A stretch of DNA of 56,143 bases from Halanaerobium salsuginis (GCF_900114545.1 NZ_FOTI01000018.1:1-56143), one strand, 5' to 3'; shown: positions 9,187-18,160, counted from the stretch's first letter. Notes: generated by a model from the letters alone, not told the origin. Program-made: numbers and translations.

Positions 9187-9519
9187 ATGAAGCAACAGGT
9201 CGCATTTCAGATTGATCAAAATGATAATGTAGCTACTGCTTTAATGGAGCTAACAGCAGCTTCTGTTAAGCTGAGAGGAGATGCTAAACAAAAGTATATT
9301 TTAGCTAGCGAAAATATTCCGCAAGGGCATAAAATTGCTTTAAAAGATATTAAGTCAGGTCAGCAGATTATTAAATATGGGATAGTTATTGGCCAGGCTA
9401 CTCAAGATATTAAGCAAGGTCAGTGGGTTCATCTGCACTGTATGGCCAGTCTATATGATGAACGTTCTAGTCAGCTTGATGTTAAAACAGGAGTACCTCA
9501 GGATATTAAATATGAATAA
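9187..9519 (+). CDS. UxaA-type dehydratase small subunit (SAF domain)
   Basis: 110-residue SAF-domain protein matching the N-terminal part of altronate/galactarate dehydratases (NVATAL near the start, then IPQGHKIALKDI, YGIVIG and HLHC motifs). In E. coli UxaA this domain is fused to the catalytic part; here it is a separate gene 15 bases before the large subunit. The two should assemble into one cytoplasmic dehydratase giving a 2-keto-3-deoxy acid. Confidence 0.9.
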   Translation: MKQQVAFQIDQNDNVATALMELTAASVKLRGDAKQKYILASENIPQGHKIALKDIKSGQQIIKYGIVIGQATQDIKQGQWVHLHCMASLYDERSSQLDVKTGVPQDIKYE

Positions 9520-9534
9520 AAGGGGGGAACAAAA

Positions 9535-10737
9535 ATGCAGTGGCAGGGATTTTTACGTAAAGATGATAAACTTGGAATTAGGAATCGTGTTCTGGTTATT
9601 TATACAGTCGAATGTTCGGCTTTCGTAGCTCGGGAAATTACTCGTCTTAGTGCCAGTCTTGATGTTGAGTGTATTGGCTTTGCTGGCTGTACTGATAATG
9701 AATATGCAGTTAGATTATTAATTTCATTAATTCGTCATCCTAATATAGGGGGAGTACTTGTAGTTGGGCTGGGTTGTGAATATATTCAACCAGAATGGCT
9801 GGCTAATATTGCAGCTGAAGCTGGTAAAGAAAATGCCTGGCTTTTTATTCAACAAGAAGGTGGTACTGCTGCAACTATTAAGCGGGGAACTGTTCTAGTA
9901 AAAGATATGCTGGCTGAGTTACAGCAGACCAGACGTGCCTCCATGCAGTTAGCTGATTTAGTAATTGGTGCTGAGTGTGGTGGTAGTGATTATACAAGTG
10001 GACTGGCAGGTAATGTTGTTGTCGGTAGATTTTTTGATAATTTAGTTGAAGCTGGTGGAACAGCTATTTTTGAAGAAATTGTTGAAGCAATTGGGTTACT
10101 TAATTTACTTAAAGAACGTGCTCTCAATCCAGAAGTTGAAGCTAAATTAGTTTATACATATCAGAAAGCACTTGCTTACTGTAAATCAGTTAGGCAGTAT
10201 TCAGTGAGTCCAGGCAATTTTGCAGGTGGGCTTAGCACAATTGAGGAAAAAAGTATGGGAGCTTTTATTAAAAGTGGTACAAAAGCAATCAAAGGTGTCT
10301 TAAAAGTAGCTGAAAAACCACCTGAAGCAGGTCTCTGGCTGCTTGATTCTACTCCTGATCCTCACTGGATGCAGTTTGGAATCACTAACCCTAATGATAG
10401 TGAAGGCTTAATCGACTTAATTTCAGCTGGCTGTCATCTGGTATTTTTAGTTACTGGAAGAGGGAGTGTAGTTGGTAGTGCAGTTGCTCCCTGTTTAAAA
10501 ATAACAGGAAATAGTGATACTTATCAAAAATTGATTGATGACATGGATTTCAATGCAGGTAAAGTTTTAACAGGAGAGTGTACTTTGGCTGAATCAGCAG
10601 CAGAACTAAGCAAAATGGTAGCTGCTGTTGCTGCAGGCAGCTTAACTAAAAGTGAAGAACTGGGCCATAAAGAATATTTTATTCCTTATAAGTATCAGGA
10701 AAAAACTCTTACTTTACCACCAAAATGTAAATTATAA
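9535..10737 (+). CDS. UxaA-type altronate/galactarate dehydratase large subunit
   Basis: Catalytic portion of a UxaA/GarD-like dehydratase, 400 residues. Visible marks include [16 protein letters not shown] at the start, VGLGCEYIQ near residue 83, an [15 protein letters not shown] loop near residue 145 and [20 protein letters not shown] near residue 305; the cysteines in these loops likely hold the metal. Together with the preceding SAF protein it would convert D-altronate or a related aldonate or aldarate to a 2-keto-3-deoxy acid. Exact substrate unassigned, because the same operon also has two enolase-superfamily dehydratases. Confidence 0.9.
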   Translation: MQWQGFLRKDDKLGIRNRVLVIYTVECSAFVAREITRLSASLDVECIGFAGCTDNEYAVRLLISLIRHPNIGGVLVVGLGCEYIQPEWLANIAAEAGKENAWLFIQQEGGTAATIKRGTVLVKDMLAELQQTRRASMQLADLVIGAECGGSDYTSGLAGNVVVGRFFDNLVEAGGTAIFEEIVEAIGLLNLLKERALNPEVEAKLVYTYQKALAYCKSVRQYSVSPGNFAGGLSTIEEKSMGAFIKSGTKAIKGVLKVAEKPPEAGLWLLDSTPDPHWMQFGITNPNDSEGLIDLISAGCHLVFLVTGRGSVVGSAVAPCLKITGNSDTYQKLIDDMDFNAGKVLTGECTLAESAAELSKMVAAVAAGSLTKSEELGHKEYFIPYKYQEKTLTLPPKCKL

Positions 10738-10762
10738 TAAAATTAAATCAGGAGGTTTTAAA

Positions 10763-11551
10763 ATGTCAATTAATTCTACAGATTTTAAAATAAATGATGC
10801 TTATTCCCTGCAGGGAAAAACTGCTATTGTTACTGGAGGATCAACAGGTTTAGGACTTGCTATTACTAGATGTTTGGTTAGTGCAGGAGCTAAAGTAGTT
10901 GTAGTCAGCTTTGAAACTGAAGCCCAGGCTGAATCTAGTCTGGCCGAATTTGGCAGTCAGGCTGTTTTTTATCAATTTGATATTACTAAAACAGATCAGG
11001 CTGGACAATTAGTAAATAAAATAATTGCTGAACAGGGTCAAATTAGTATTTTGATTAATAATGCTGGCAATCACTGCAAAAAATTTATCTGGGATATGTC
11101 AGTAGCAGATTATAGTCGAGTTCTAGAAGTACATTTAATAGGTGCATTTGCATTAACTAAAGCTCTAGTACCACATTTGAAAACATTCCGGGAAGGTAGT
11201 ATTGTTTTTATGGCAAGTATGACAAGCTATATTGGTCAGCCGCAAGTAAGCGGTTATTCGACAGCTAAAGCAGGTTATCTTGGTTTAGTCCATACTTTAA
11301 CTGCTGAGCTAGCCGAATTTGGAATACGAGTCAATGCAATTGCACCGGGCTGGATTGATACTCCAATGTTTCGGCAGGCAACAGATAATGATTCAGAACG
11401 GCTTGCAAAAATTATGGGAAGAATACCTGCCAAAAAAGTTGGGAATCCAATGGATGTTGGCATGTGTGCTGCTTTTCTATGCAGTGAGGCAGCAAGCTAT
11501 ATCAATGGAGCCTGTATTCCAGTTGATGGCGGCGCCCTGATTGGATTTTAG
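10763..11551 (+). CDS. SDR family oxidoreductase (sugar-acid dehydrogenase-like)
   Basis: Classical short-chain dehydrogenase, 262 residues. The dinucleotide motif TGGSTGLG, NNAG, the catalytic serine in MASMTS and the YSTAK tyrosine-lysine pair are intact, followed by RVNAIAPGWIDTPM. The start is ATG 10763, placed by AGGAGGT; an upstream in-frame extension overlaps the previous gene and is rejected. It lies between the UxaA subunits and uronate isomerase. It therefore probably reduces tagaturonate or fructuronate to altronate or mannonate, a job done by UxaB/UxuB in other bacteria. KduD-like activity is an alternative. Confidence 0.88.
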   Translation: MSINSTDFKINDAYSLQGKTAIVTGGSTGLGLAITRCLVSAGAKVVVVSFETEAQAESSLAEFGSQAVFYQFDITKTDQAGQLVNKIIAEQGQISILINNAGNHCKKFIWDMSVADYSRVLEVHLIGAFALTKALVPHLKTFREGSIVFMASMTSYIGQPQVSGYSTAKAGYLGLVHTLTAELAEFGIRVNAIAPGWIDTPMFRQATDNDSERLAKIMGRIPAKKVGNPMDVGMCAAFLCSEAASYINGACIPVDGGALIGF

Positions 11552-11560
11552 GGTGGTCAG

Positions 11561-12961
11561 ATGAATAATAAATTTTCGGAAGATCTCTACTTGACCAATC
11601 AAACTGGGCAGCAGCTTTATCACAAGATTGCTAAAAAAATGCCAATTATTGATTATCACTGTCATTTACAGCCCCGGGAAATTTGGGAGAATAAAAGATT
11701 TTCAGATTTAGGAGAGATGTGGTTGGCAGGTGATCACTATAAATGGCGTGCCATGCGTACTTTTGGGATTGCTGAAAAATATATAACTGGTTCAGCAAGC
11801 TATTACGAAAAATATCTGGCTTTCGCTAAAATAATGCCGCAGTTAATTGGCAATCCGCTTTATATTTGGTCTGCTTTAGAATTGAAAAGATTCTTTGGAA
11901 TTGAAGAACCATTATCAGCAGAAAATGCTGATCAAATATATTTTGAAACTAAAAAAATTATCAAGCAGCAAAATTTGACTCCCCGACGCTGTATGGAGCT
12001 GTCAAATGTAGAGTTGGTCAGTACTACAGAAGATCCAATTGATTCATTAGAATATCATCAAAAGCTAAAACAGGATCATTCCTGTCAGATTAAAGTATTA
12101 TCTGCTTTTCGACCTGATCAGGCAATGTTTTGTGAGTCTTCTAATTTTGCTAACTATATTATGCAGCTTGCTAAAGCCGCTGCTACAGATATTACTGATT
12201 TTAAAAGTTTACTGCTAGCTTTAGAAAAGAGATTAAAATATTTTAAAAAAATTGGAACTACTATCAGTGATAATGGGATTCCTTATTTTAATTGGGCAAA
12301 TTATCGATCAACTGAAATTGATAATATTTTTAGACGAGCTGTTGTTGGTGATAATTTGACAAAAAAAGAGATTGATCAATATCGCTCGGCTTTTTTAATT
12401 GAAATGGCTCGTATGTATAATAGAAATGATTATGTAATGCAGCTGCATATTGGGACTTATCTTAATGCAAATACAGCTAAAGTAGCTCAAATTGGTCAGT
12501 CAACTGGTTTTGACTGTACAGATGATAGTACAAATATAAAAAGTGTTGGTCAGCTGCTTGATAAATTAACTTCTCTTGGAGAACTTCCCAAAACTATTCT
12601 TTATCCATTAGATAGTAATCAAATCGAAAATTTTGCAATTCTGGCAGCAGCTTTTTGTGAAAGTGGAGTTCGAGCTAAAGTGCAGCTGGGAGCACCCTGG
12701 TGGTTTAATGATCAAGTTTATGGAATTAAGCGTCAATTGGCTGCTGCTGCCAATCTTTATCCAATTAGCCTTTCTGTCGGTATGCTGACTGATAGTCGTA
12801 GTTTTTTAAGTTATCCTAGACATGAACTTTATCGGCGAGTTTTATGTAATTATTTAGGAGAATTAATTGAACGGGGTGAATATTTTTCCAATCAGGCAGA
12901 TCTAAAAAAAGTGATTGAAAATATTTGTTATTATAATGTTAAAAATTTTTTTGATTTTTAA
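11561..12961 (+). CDS. uxaC: Uronate isomerase (glucuronate/galacturonate isomerase)
   Basis: Amidohydrolase-fold isomerase of 466 residues, the usual UxaC length. The N-terminal metal motif IDYHCHL is present, as are a WWFND loop and the C-terminal GMLTDSRSFLSYPRHE signature. It converts glucuronate to fructuronate or galacturonate to tagaturonate in the cytoplasm. Two positions look unusual compared with UxaC as I remember it: HIGTYLNAN where HIG-x-x-RN is expected, and SDNG where SDHG is expected. These may alter substrate choice. The gene follows the SDR by nine bases. Confidence 0.9.
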   Translation: MNNKFSEDLYLTNQTGQQLYHKIAKKMPIIDYHCHLQPREIWENKRFSDLGEMWLAGDHYKWRAMRTFGIAEKYITGSASYYEKYLAFAKIMPQLIGNPLYIWSALELKRFFGIEEPLSAENADQIYFETKKIIKQQNLTPRRCMELSNVELVSTTEDPIDSLEYHQKLKQDHSCQIKVLSAFRPDQAMFCESSNFANYIMQLAKAAATDITDFKSLLLALEKRLKYFKKIGTTISDNGIPYFNWANYRSTEIDNIFRRAVVGDNLTKKEIDQYRSAFLIEMARMYNRNDYVMQLHIGTYLNANTAKVAQIGQSTGFDCTDDSTNIKSVGQLLDKLTSLGELPKTILYPLDSNQIENFAILAAAFCESGVRAKVQLGAPWWFNDQVYGIKRQLAAAANLYPISLSVGMLTDSRSFLSYPRHELYRRVLCNYLGELIERGEYFSNQADLKKVIENICYYNVKNFFDF

Positions 12962-12975
12962 AAAGAGGTGCTGGC

Positions 12976-14094
12976 ATGAAAATAGTAAAATTTGAGACCT
13001 GGTGGGTTAAAAGAGATCAATGCTTTTTTGATCAGAAAAGACAAGGGGGCAGTAAAATGCCCTGGGATGTTGTTGTTATAAAAATTAGTACAGATACTGG
13101 TATAACAGGACTTTCTACTGCTTTAGCTGCTAGATCTGGTGCAGTTACAGAAGGCTATCTGCAGGATAATATCGGACCAGTTCTACTTGGAAGAGATCCT
13201 TATCAAAGAGAAGCTATCTGGCATGATCTCTGGAATTTGGATCGTCATCTTTGTTTCTTTCCAGTATTTTTACCCGGGCCAGTTGATGTTGCTTTATGGG
13301 ATATTGCTGCTCAGGCAGCAAATTTGCCTCTATATAAATATTTAGGAGCTTACCGTAATAAATTACCTGTTTATGCAAGTGGACTTTTTCATAATAAAAT
13401 AAATGATTATGTAGAAGAAGCTTTATATTATAAGGCTCAGGGTATCAAAGCTTATAAAGCTCATCCTTCTGGCCCGATAAAAAAAGATCTGGCGATTCAT
13501 CAGGCAATTAGGGAAGCTGTTGGAGATGACTATATTCTAATGAGTGATCCAGTGGCAGAATATACCTTGCCAGAAGCTATTAAAATAGCTCGTCAACTAG
13601 AACAGCTAAACTATCTCTGGCTGGAAGAACCTTTTCGTGATTTTGAGTTATACAAGTACAGTCAGTTATGTCAGACAGTTGATTTGCCAATTGCAGCAAC
13701 TGAAACTACGCGAGGATGTCACTGGGGAGTAGCTCAGTCAATTGCTCAACAGGCAGCTGATATTGTACGGGCAGATGTTTCCTGGAAAAATGGGGTAACA
13801 GGAACTTTAAAGATAGCTCATTTAGCCGAAGCTTTTGGTTTGAATTGTGAAATACATACTACAACTATGAATTATCTTGATTTAGTTAATTTACATGTTT
13901 CCTGTGCAATCAGAAATTGTTCTTATTTTGAATATTTTGTCCCAGAAAGTAATTTTCAATTTCCAATGTTAGGACAGCTGCCAATCGATCAGGATGGTAT
14001 GATTACAGTACCTGAAAAACCAGGCATTGGAGGAGAGCTTGATTGGGATTTAATCAAAAAGCAAACTATATCATATAAAAAAATAGAATTATAA
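12976..14094 (+). CDS. Enolase-superfamily sugar-acid dehydratase (MR/MLE), first copy
   Basis: 372-residue mandelate racemase/muconate lactonizing enzyme family protein. Metal ligands appear as Asp191 (MSDPV), Glu217 (WLEEP) and Glu243 (ATETTRG). The second strand carries a Lys161-x-His163 pair (YKAHP) instead of the common Lys-x-Lys. A His-Asp dyad is likely His294 (EIHTTT) with Asp267. These features fit an acid-sugar dehydratase removing water from an aldonate or aldarate. It shares little with the next gene beyond the fold, so the two probably act on different epimers. Confidence 0.87.
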   Translation: MKIVKFETWWVKRDQCFFDQKRQGGSKMPWDVVVIKISTDTGITGLSTALAARSGAVTEGYLQDNIGPVLLGRDPYQREAIWHDLWNLDRHLCFFPVFLPGPVDVALWDIAAQAANLPLYKYLGAYRNKLPVYASGLFHNKINDYVEEALYYKAQGIKAYKAHPSGPIKKDLAIHQAIREAVGDDYILMSDPVAEYTLPEAIKIARQLEQLNYLWLEEPFRDFELYKYSQLCQTVDLPIAATETTRGCHWGVAQSIAQQAADIVRADVSWKNGVTGTLKIAHLAEAFGLNCEIHTTTMNYLDLVNLHVSCAIRNCSYFEYFVPESNFQFPMLGQLPIDQDGMITVPEKPGIGGELDWDLIKKQTISYKKIEL

Positions 14095-14130
14095 ATTTGG
14101 TGATCTATTTAATTATGAAAGGATTTTAAA

Positions 14131-15213
14131 ATGACTCAAATTAAAGATATAAAAATTTATCAAGCAACTTCAAAAATATCACAAAAAATTTCAGATGCAA
14201 CTCATGATATTTCAAATATTTCATTTTATATTGTCGAATTGATTACTGAGCAAAATATAGTTGGTCAAGGATATTTACTATCTTTTCATTATTCTCCAGC
14301 AGCAATTAAAGGAGCACTAGCTGATTTAAAAGACTTTATTTTAGCAGGAAATTACCATATTTATGAAACTATAAAAATGAAGCAGGAATATGAACTTGAG
14401 ACAGAATATTTCGGCAGTAATGGTTTGCAAAAATGGGCTCAGGCAGTTTTTAATCTTGCAATGTGGGATGCCTGGGGACATCAGCTTAAACAACCTGTCT
14501 GGAAATTACTAGGTGGTAGCGCTAGTAAAATACCAGTTTATGGTAGTGGGGGCTGGCTATCATATACTGATCAGGAATTATTAGAAGAAGTTCTAGCTTA
14601 TCAAAAACGAGGATTTTCAGCAGTGAAAATAAAAGTTGGCTCGTCAGCTATCGAACGAGATGTTCAGCGAATTACTAAGGTACGAGAAGCTGTTGGTACA
14701 GAAATTAAAATTATGATTGATGCCAATCAGGGATTAGATGTTCCGGCAGCGATTAAACTAGCTCAGCTGGCTGCTAAGTTGGATATTCATTGGTTTGAAG
14801 AACCAATTCTTCGGACTGACTTTGCCGGCTATCAAACGATTCGCCAGAAATCATCAATTTCACTTGCTATGGGAGAAAGAGAATATGACTGTACAACCTT
14901 AAAAGAATTAATTAGACGTAATGCTCTAGATTTATGGCAGCCAGATATTATTAGAATTGGTGGTGTAGAAGGCTGGCGTAGCTCAGCTGCATTAGCTGCT
15001 TTAAATAATATTCCCATATTACCGCATTACTATAAAGATTATGATGTTCCTCTTCTGAATACAGTAACTAATGCGTATGGAGCTGAATCTTTTGACTGGA
15101 TTGATGATTTAATTGATAATAAAATGTTAGTTAAAGCTGGATATGCCTATCCGAGATCAGGTAGTGGTTGGGGTTTTAGTTTTAAAAAAGAACTTTTAAA
15201 AGAGGTGCAGTAG
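14131..15213 (+). CDS. Enolase-superfamily sugar-acid dehydratase (MR/MLE), second copy
   Basis: 360-residue enolase-superfamily protein with a canonical Lys166-x-Lys168 (AVKIKVG), metal ligands Asp197 (MIDANQG), Glu223 (WFEEP) and Glu249 (AMGER), and a His299-Asp272 dyad. This is close to the mandelate racemase subgroup that holds galactarate/talarate dehydratases. A GAAAGGA site precedes the ATG. The next gene starts on its last base, so the two are translationally coupled. Substrate unknown; an aldonate made by the neighbouring SDR enzymes or a directly imported sugar acid are both possible. Confidence 0.87.
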   Translation: MTQIKDIKIYQATSKISQKISDATHDISNISFYIVELITEQNIVGQGYLLSFHYSPAAIKGALADLKDFILAGNYHIYETIKMKQEYELETEYFGSNGLQKWAQAVFNLAMWDAWGHQLKQPVWKLLGGSASKIPVYGSGGWLSYTDQELLEEVLAYQKRGFSAVKIKVGSSAIERDVQRITKVREAVGTEIKIMIDANQGLDVPAAIKLAQLAAKLDIHWFEEPILRTDFAGYQTIRQKSSISLAMGEREYDCTTLKELIRRNALDLWQPDIIRIGGVEGWRSSAALAALNNIPILPHYYKDYDVPLLNTVTNAYGAESFDWIDDLIDNKMLVKAGYAYPRSGSGWGFSFKKELLKEVQ

Positions 15214-15977
15214 TGAATATAGAAATTGAAAAGACTTTAGCAGAATTATTTTCACTGGCAGGGCGAGTTGGAATTGTAACAGGAGCTTCTGGAGGCATTG
15301 GAGCTGGTATTGCAGAAGTTTTAGTTAAAGTAGGGGCTAAAGTTTATGATTTTAGTCGGAGTGGTCAAGGAAAATTTAATCATCCTAATCTAACTCATTT
15401 GGCGGTTGATATTACAGATAGGAAAAAAGTTGAACAGCTGATTCAAGAAATAGGAGAGGCAGAAGGATTAGATTTCTTAGTTAATAATGCAGGAATAACT
15501 AAACGACAGCGAGCAGAAGAAATTGAGCAGGAATTCTGGGCAAAAATTAATCAGGTTAATCTAACAGCTGTTTTTCATTTAAGTCAGGCTGCCTATCCTT
15601 ATTTAAAGAAATCTCAATATATCGGCAGAATTGTTAATATTTCTTCTATGGCAGCTCAACTAGGTTTTGCAGAAGTTGTTCCCTACTGTGCCACTAAAGC
15701 TGGTGTAGCAGGCTTAACAAGAGGGCTATCAGTTGAATGGGTAGCAGATAATATTTTAGTAAATTCGGTTGCTCCTGGCTGGATTCCTTCTCAGATGAGT
15801 ATCCAGGTTATGGACGAAGATCGCAAAGCAAAGATTTTAGACCGGATGAGTATGCACAAATTTGGTGAAGCCCGGGATATCGGAACAATGGTACTCTATT
15901 TAATTAGCAATGCCGGCAAATATATAACCGGACAAGAAATTGCAGTTGATGGTGGGGCTTTAAGTTATGGTTATTAA
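15213..15977 (+). CDS. SDR family oxidoreductase (KduD/gluconate dehydrogenase-like)
   Basis: Short-chain dehydrogenase of 254 residues with TGASGGIG, NNAG, ISSMAA and YCATK motifs. The GTG start overlaps the previous stop codon by one base and is preceded by AGAGGTG. It closes operon A and faces the XRE gene tail to tail, five bases away, with no clear terminator between. It differs clearly from the SDR at 10763, so the operon carries two dehydrogenases, perhaps one for tagaturonate/fructuronate and one for a keto-deoxy acid. Confidence 0.87.
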   Translation: MNIEIEKTLAELFSLAGRVGIVTGASGGIGAGIAEVLVKVGAKVYDFSRSGQGKFNHPNLTHLAVDITDRKKVEQLIQEIGEAEGLDFLVNNAGITKRQRAEEIEQEFWAKINQVNLTAVFHLSQAAYPYLKKSQYIGRIVNISSMAAQLGFAEVVPYCATKAGVAGLTRGLSVEWVADNILVNSVAPGWIPSQMSIQVMDEDRKAKILDRMSMHKFGEARDIGTMVLYLISNAGKYITGQEIAVDGGALSYGY

Positions 15978-15982
15978 TTAAA

Positions 15983-16453
15983 TTAAATCTCCTGTTTTAA
16001 ATTTAGTTCATCTGCAAAAGTTTTTTTAAGTTGAATTAATAGATATCCTTTTAGATCACGGTTGCCATTTTCATAGGCAAGCAGTAATTTATTGACAAGA
16101 TAATAAAAATCATTTTCTGCTTTAGTTAAATCCTGATAGTGATTATTGATTACCTGCAAAAAGGCTTGTTCAGCTTGAGCAGGTTTTTCTATTTTTTGGA
16201 CAGCTGCTGTTAGTATTTCAACAGCATTTTTATAAACTGGTCCTTTTCCATATTTAAGCCAATTTTCATTAATAGTAAATCTTTCAGCTAGAATCGTTAG
16301 TAAGTGATTTGATGGCTGATTAGTACCACTTTCTATTGCTGCAATAGTCGACTGACCAACTTCTAATAAATCTGAAAATTCTTGCTGGGTAAGATTTAAA
16401 TCTAGCCGAATAGTTTTGATTCTTTTATTTAATTCAGGTTTTTTAGCAGACAT
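15983..16453 (-). CDS. XRE family helix-turn-helix regulator
   Basis: 156-residue DNA-binding protein. The N-terminal HTH runs about residues 5-60 (LNLTQQEFSDLLEVGQSTIAAIESG) and is followed by NENWLKYGKGP, common in phage-repressor-like XRE proteins. The C-terminal half is helical and unassigned. ATG 16453 is chosen because AGAGGTGG precedes it; an in-frame GTG nine bases upstream lies inside that site. It is transcribed away from a strong promoter at 16501, an arrangement repeated at the second XRE gene (29055-29420). It may control that promoter. Confidence 0.85.
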   Translation of the reverse strand: MSAKKPELNKRIKTIRLDLNLTQQEFSDLLEVGQSTIAAIESGTNQPSNHLLTILAERFTINENWLKYGKGPVYKNAVEILTAAVQKIEKPAQAEQAFLQVINNHYQDLTKAENDFYYLVNKLLLAYENGNRDLKGYLLIQLKKTFADELNLKQEI

Positions 16454-16500
16454 AAAGACCACCTCTTATTATTTTATGATTAAAAATAACTTTTTTGCAC

Positions 16501-16529
16501 TTGACAAAATCTTATTATGATAATATAAT
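16501..16529 (+). promoter_or_regulatory. Consensus promoter driving the 16.5-kb leader
   Basis: TTGACA (16501-16506), a 17-base spacer and TATAAT (16524-16529), both perfect. It points away from the XRE gene and towards a leader, a terminator and operon B. It is the best promoter seen for operon B; nothing comparable lies between the terminator and the first transporter gene. Confidence 0.82.
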
Positions 16530-16535
16530 AGCAAT

Positions 16536-16780
16536 AAGTTAAAAAATACATTAGTTCACTAAAAACAGGCACAAAAATTCCCTGGTTTGGGTCTGAAAAA
16601 AGGAGGGAATTATGACATTAATTCAGGGCAGCAAAAACAGTGGGGACTGTTTTACTTAAATTATATCACAGCAAAATTTGCAAGTAAATTTTAAACTTAT
16701 GTTTTCAATTTAAAAAAAGACTGAATCTTTATAACTATTTTATTTATCTTTAAATTAAAGAAGTTATTATTCTGGGGCCC
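16536..16780 (+). ncRNA. Candidate regulatory leader or small RNA between promoter and terminator
   Basis: From the predicted start near 16536 to the terminator is about 280 nucleotides. The stretch contains an AATTCCCT / AGGGAATT pair (16576-16583 with 16604-16611) that would bury the ribosome site of a 15-codon ORF. It also has an 8-base perfect hairpin with a GGGG loop (16634-16653). CCCTGG at 16580-16585 can pair with CCAGGG at the foot of the terminator (16779-16784), a possible antiterminator. It matches no riboswitch class I can recall. It may be a free small RNA or an attenuation leader for operon B. Confidence 0.45.
16612..16659 (+). CDS. Possible 15-residue leader peptide
   Basis: ATG-initiated ORF encoding MTLIQGSKNSGDCFT, with an excellent AAAGGAGGG ribosome site four bases before the ATG. 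The site is within the 3' arm of a potential hairpin, so translation could be switched. Its second half overlaps a perfect hairpin. No amino acid is enriched as in classical attenuator peptides. It may instead be a chance ORF in a structured RNA. Confidence 0.35.
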   Translation: MTLIQGSKNSGDCFT

Positions 16781-16816
16781 AGGGCCGGGAAATTTAAATT
16801 TCCTGGCCCTATTTTT
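16781..16816 (+). terminator. Strong terminator before operon B
   Basis: A 15-base arm beginning AGGGCCGGG pairs with an arm ending CCTGGCCCT (two G-T pairs), with the inner part A/T-rich, and is followed by ATTTTTAT. It ends the 16.5-kb leader transcript 52 bases before the first transporter gene, so operon B expression would require read-through or antitermination if the 16501 promoter serves it. Confidence 0.8.
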
Positions 16817-16867
16817 ATGCTTATTTAGAAACGATTATTATTTTATAATAATTTAGGAGGTAATTAA

Positions 16868-18160
16868 ATGTTAAAAAAGCTTAATTTAATCACTATCTTA
16901 ATTTTAATTGTATTTTTGGGTTCAGGAAATATCTTAGCTGCAACTACTATTGAAATTTGGCATAGAGGAGATATGGCTTATAATGAAGCTTATCAGGAAA
17001 TTGGCGAACGTTTTTCTAAAAAATATCCTGAGCTAAAAGTAAATTTTGTTTTATACCCTAAATTAGAGGATAAATTGATAACTGCTGGGATGAGCGACAG
17101 CTTACCTGATGCCTGGATTCTTGATAATGTAACAACTGGCAAATGGGTTAGTAAAGGGTTTGTAAGTAAAGTTGATCGTAGTGAATTTTCTGATCAAATT
17201 ATGAATGTTGCCTGGCAAACTGCTCTTGCAAATGATGGTAACTATTATGCAATTCCCTGGTCAGTACAGGGGATGGCAATGTATTATCGTAAAGATTGGT
17301 TTAAAAACTTAGATTTGCAATTTCCTAAAACATGGGACCAGCTTGAAGAAGCAGCAGAACAGCTTACTTATAATGATCCTGATCAGGATGGTAAAAATAA
17401 CACCTATGGAATTGCATTATATGGAGCAAGTACCCGGGGCTATGGATATTGGACTTTACAAAATTTTCTCTGGCAGGCAGGTGGGAGTCTAGTCAAAAAA
17501 ACAGCTTCTGGCAAATATAAAGCTAATCTTGACACTGAAGCTACCAAAAAAGCTTTAAAATTTTTACATGATTTAGTTTATCAAGATAAAGTGGTTCCAC
17601 CTGGAGTGAGTGCAGCTCAATCAACTGAAGTATATTCTTCTTTTCAGAATGGCTTAGTGGGAATGGTTTTTCATGCTAATTATAAAAATAGTGCTTATGT
17701 TACTTCTTTAGGGAGAGCAAATGTCGGTTCTGCAATAATGCCTGCTGGACCTGCTGGTAGTTTCTCTTTAGGGGAAGGTGAAAATATTTATATTAATAGT
17801 GACAGCAAAAAATATGAGGCAGTTATTAAATTAGCTAAGTTTATGACATCTACTGATATTCAAAAATTTGGGATGCAGATTACGCCTTCTAATCCCGTTA
17901 GACTTTCTGTTAGAAAAGATATTGATATCACAAAAGTAACAAATAATTTACTGGATAAGCCATTTCAAGCAGCCTTCTTAAATAATAAAGTTAAGTATCC
18001 AGAAGGAATTCCCGATTATTATCCAGTTAAAATAATTGCAGCAGAATTAATGCAGGAAGTATTTTTATCTCAGAGTAAACCTGACTATGAAAAGCTTATT
18101 AGTAAATATAACGAACAGATTAACCAGGAATTGTCTAAACAGGGTATACTGGCCCAATAA
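16868..18160 (+). CDS. ABC sugar transporter solute-binding protein
   Basis: Extracellular family 1 binding protein of 430 residues. A signal peptide occupies residues 1 to about 25 (cleavage near ILA-ATT). The mature start TTIEIWHRGDMAYNEAYQEIGERF and the PWSVQGMAMYYRKDWF and FPKTWDQLEEAA motifs are typical of sugar-binding lipoprotein-like proteins, but no lipobox cysteine is seen. An AGGAGG site precedes the ATG. It is the first gene of operon B and is followed by a hairpin and two permeases. The GH78 enzyme downstream suggests an oligosaccharide ligand. Confidence 0.92.
   Translation: MLKKLNLITILILIVFLGSGNILAATTIEIWHRGDMAYNEAYQEIGERFSKKYPELKVNFVLYPKLEDKLITAGMSDSLPDAWILDNVTTGKWVSKGFVSKVDRSEFSDQIMNVAWQTALANDGNYYAIPWSVQGMAMYYRKDWFKNLDLQFPKTWDQLEEAAEQLTYNDPDQDGKNNTYGIALYGASTRGYGYWTLQNFLWQAGGSLVKKTASGKYKANLDTEATKKALKFLHDLVYQDKVVPPGVSAAQSTEVYSSFQNGLVGMVFHANYKNSAYVTSLGRANVGSAIMPAGPAGSFSLGEGENIYINSDSKKYEAVIKLAKFMTSTDIQKFGMQITPSNPVRLSVRKDIDITKVTNNLLDKPFQAAFLNNKVKYPEGIPDYYPVKIIAAELMQEVFLSQSKPDYEKLISKYNEQINQELSKQGILAQ

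Noticed and set aside
16536-16780. Known riboswitch in the 16.5-kb leader
   Set aside because: Core sequences of TPP, FMN, SAM, lysine, glycine, T-box, guanidine, fluoride and ZTP elements were looked for by eye and not found.
16822-16849. Separate promoter for operon B next to 16868
   Set aside because: A TATAAT at 16844-16849 is so close to the AGGAGG site that the transcript would lack a usable leader, and no -35 element fits. A weak LacI-like AGAAACGATT nearby is too degenerate.
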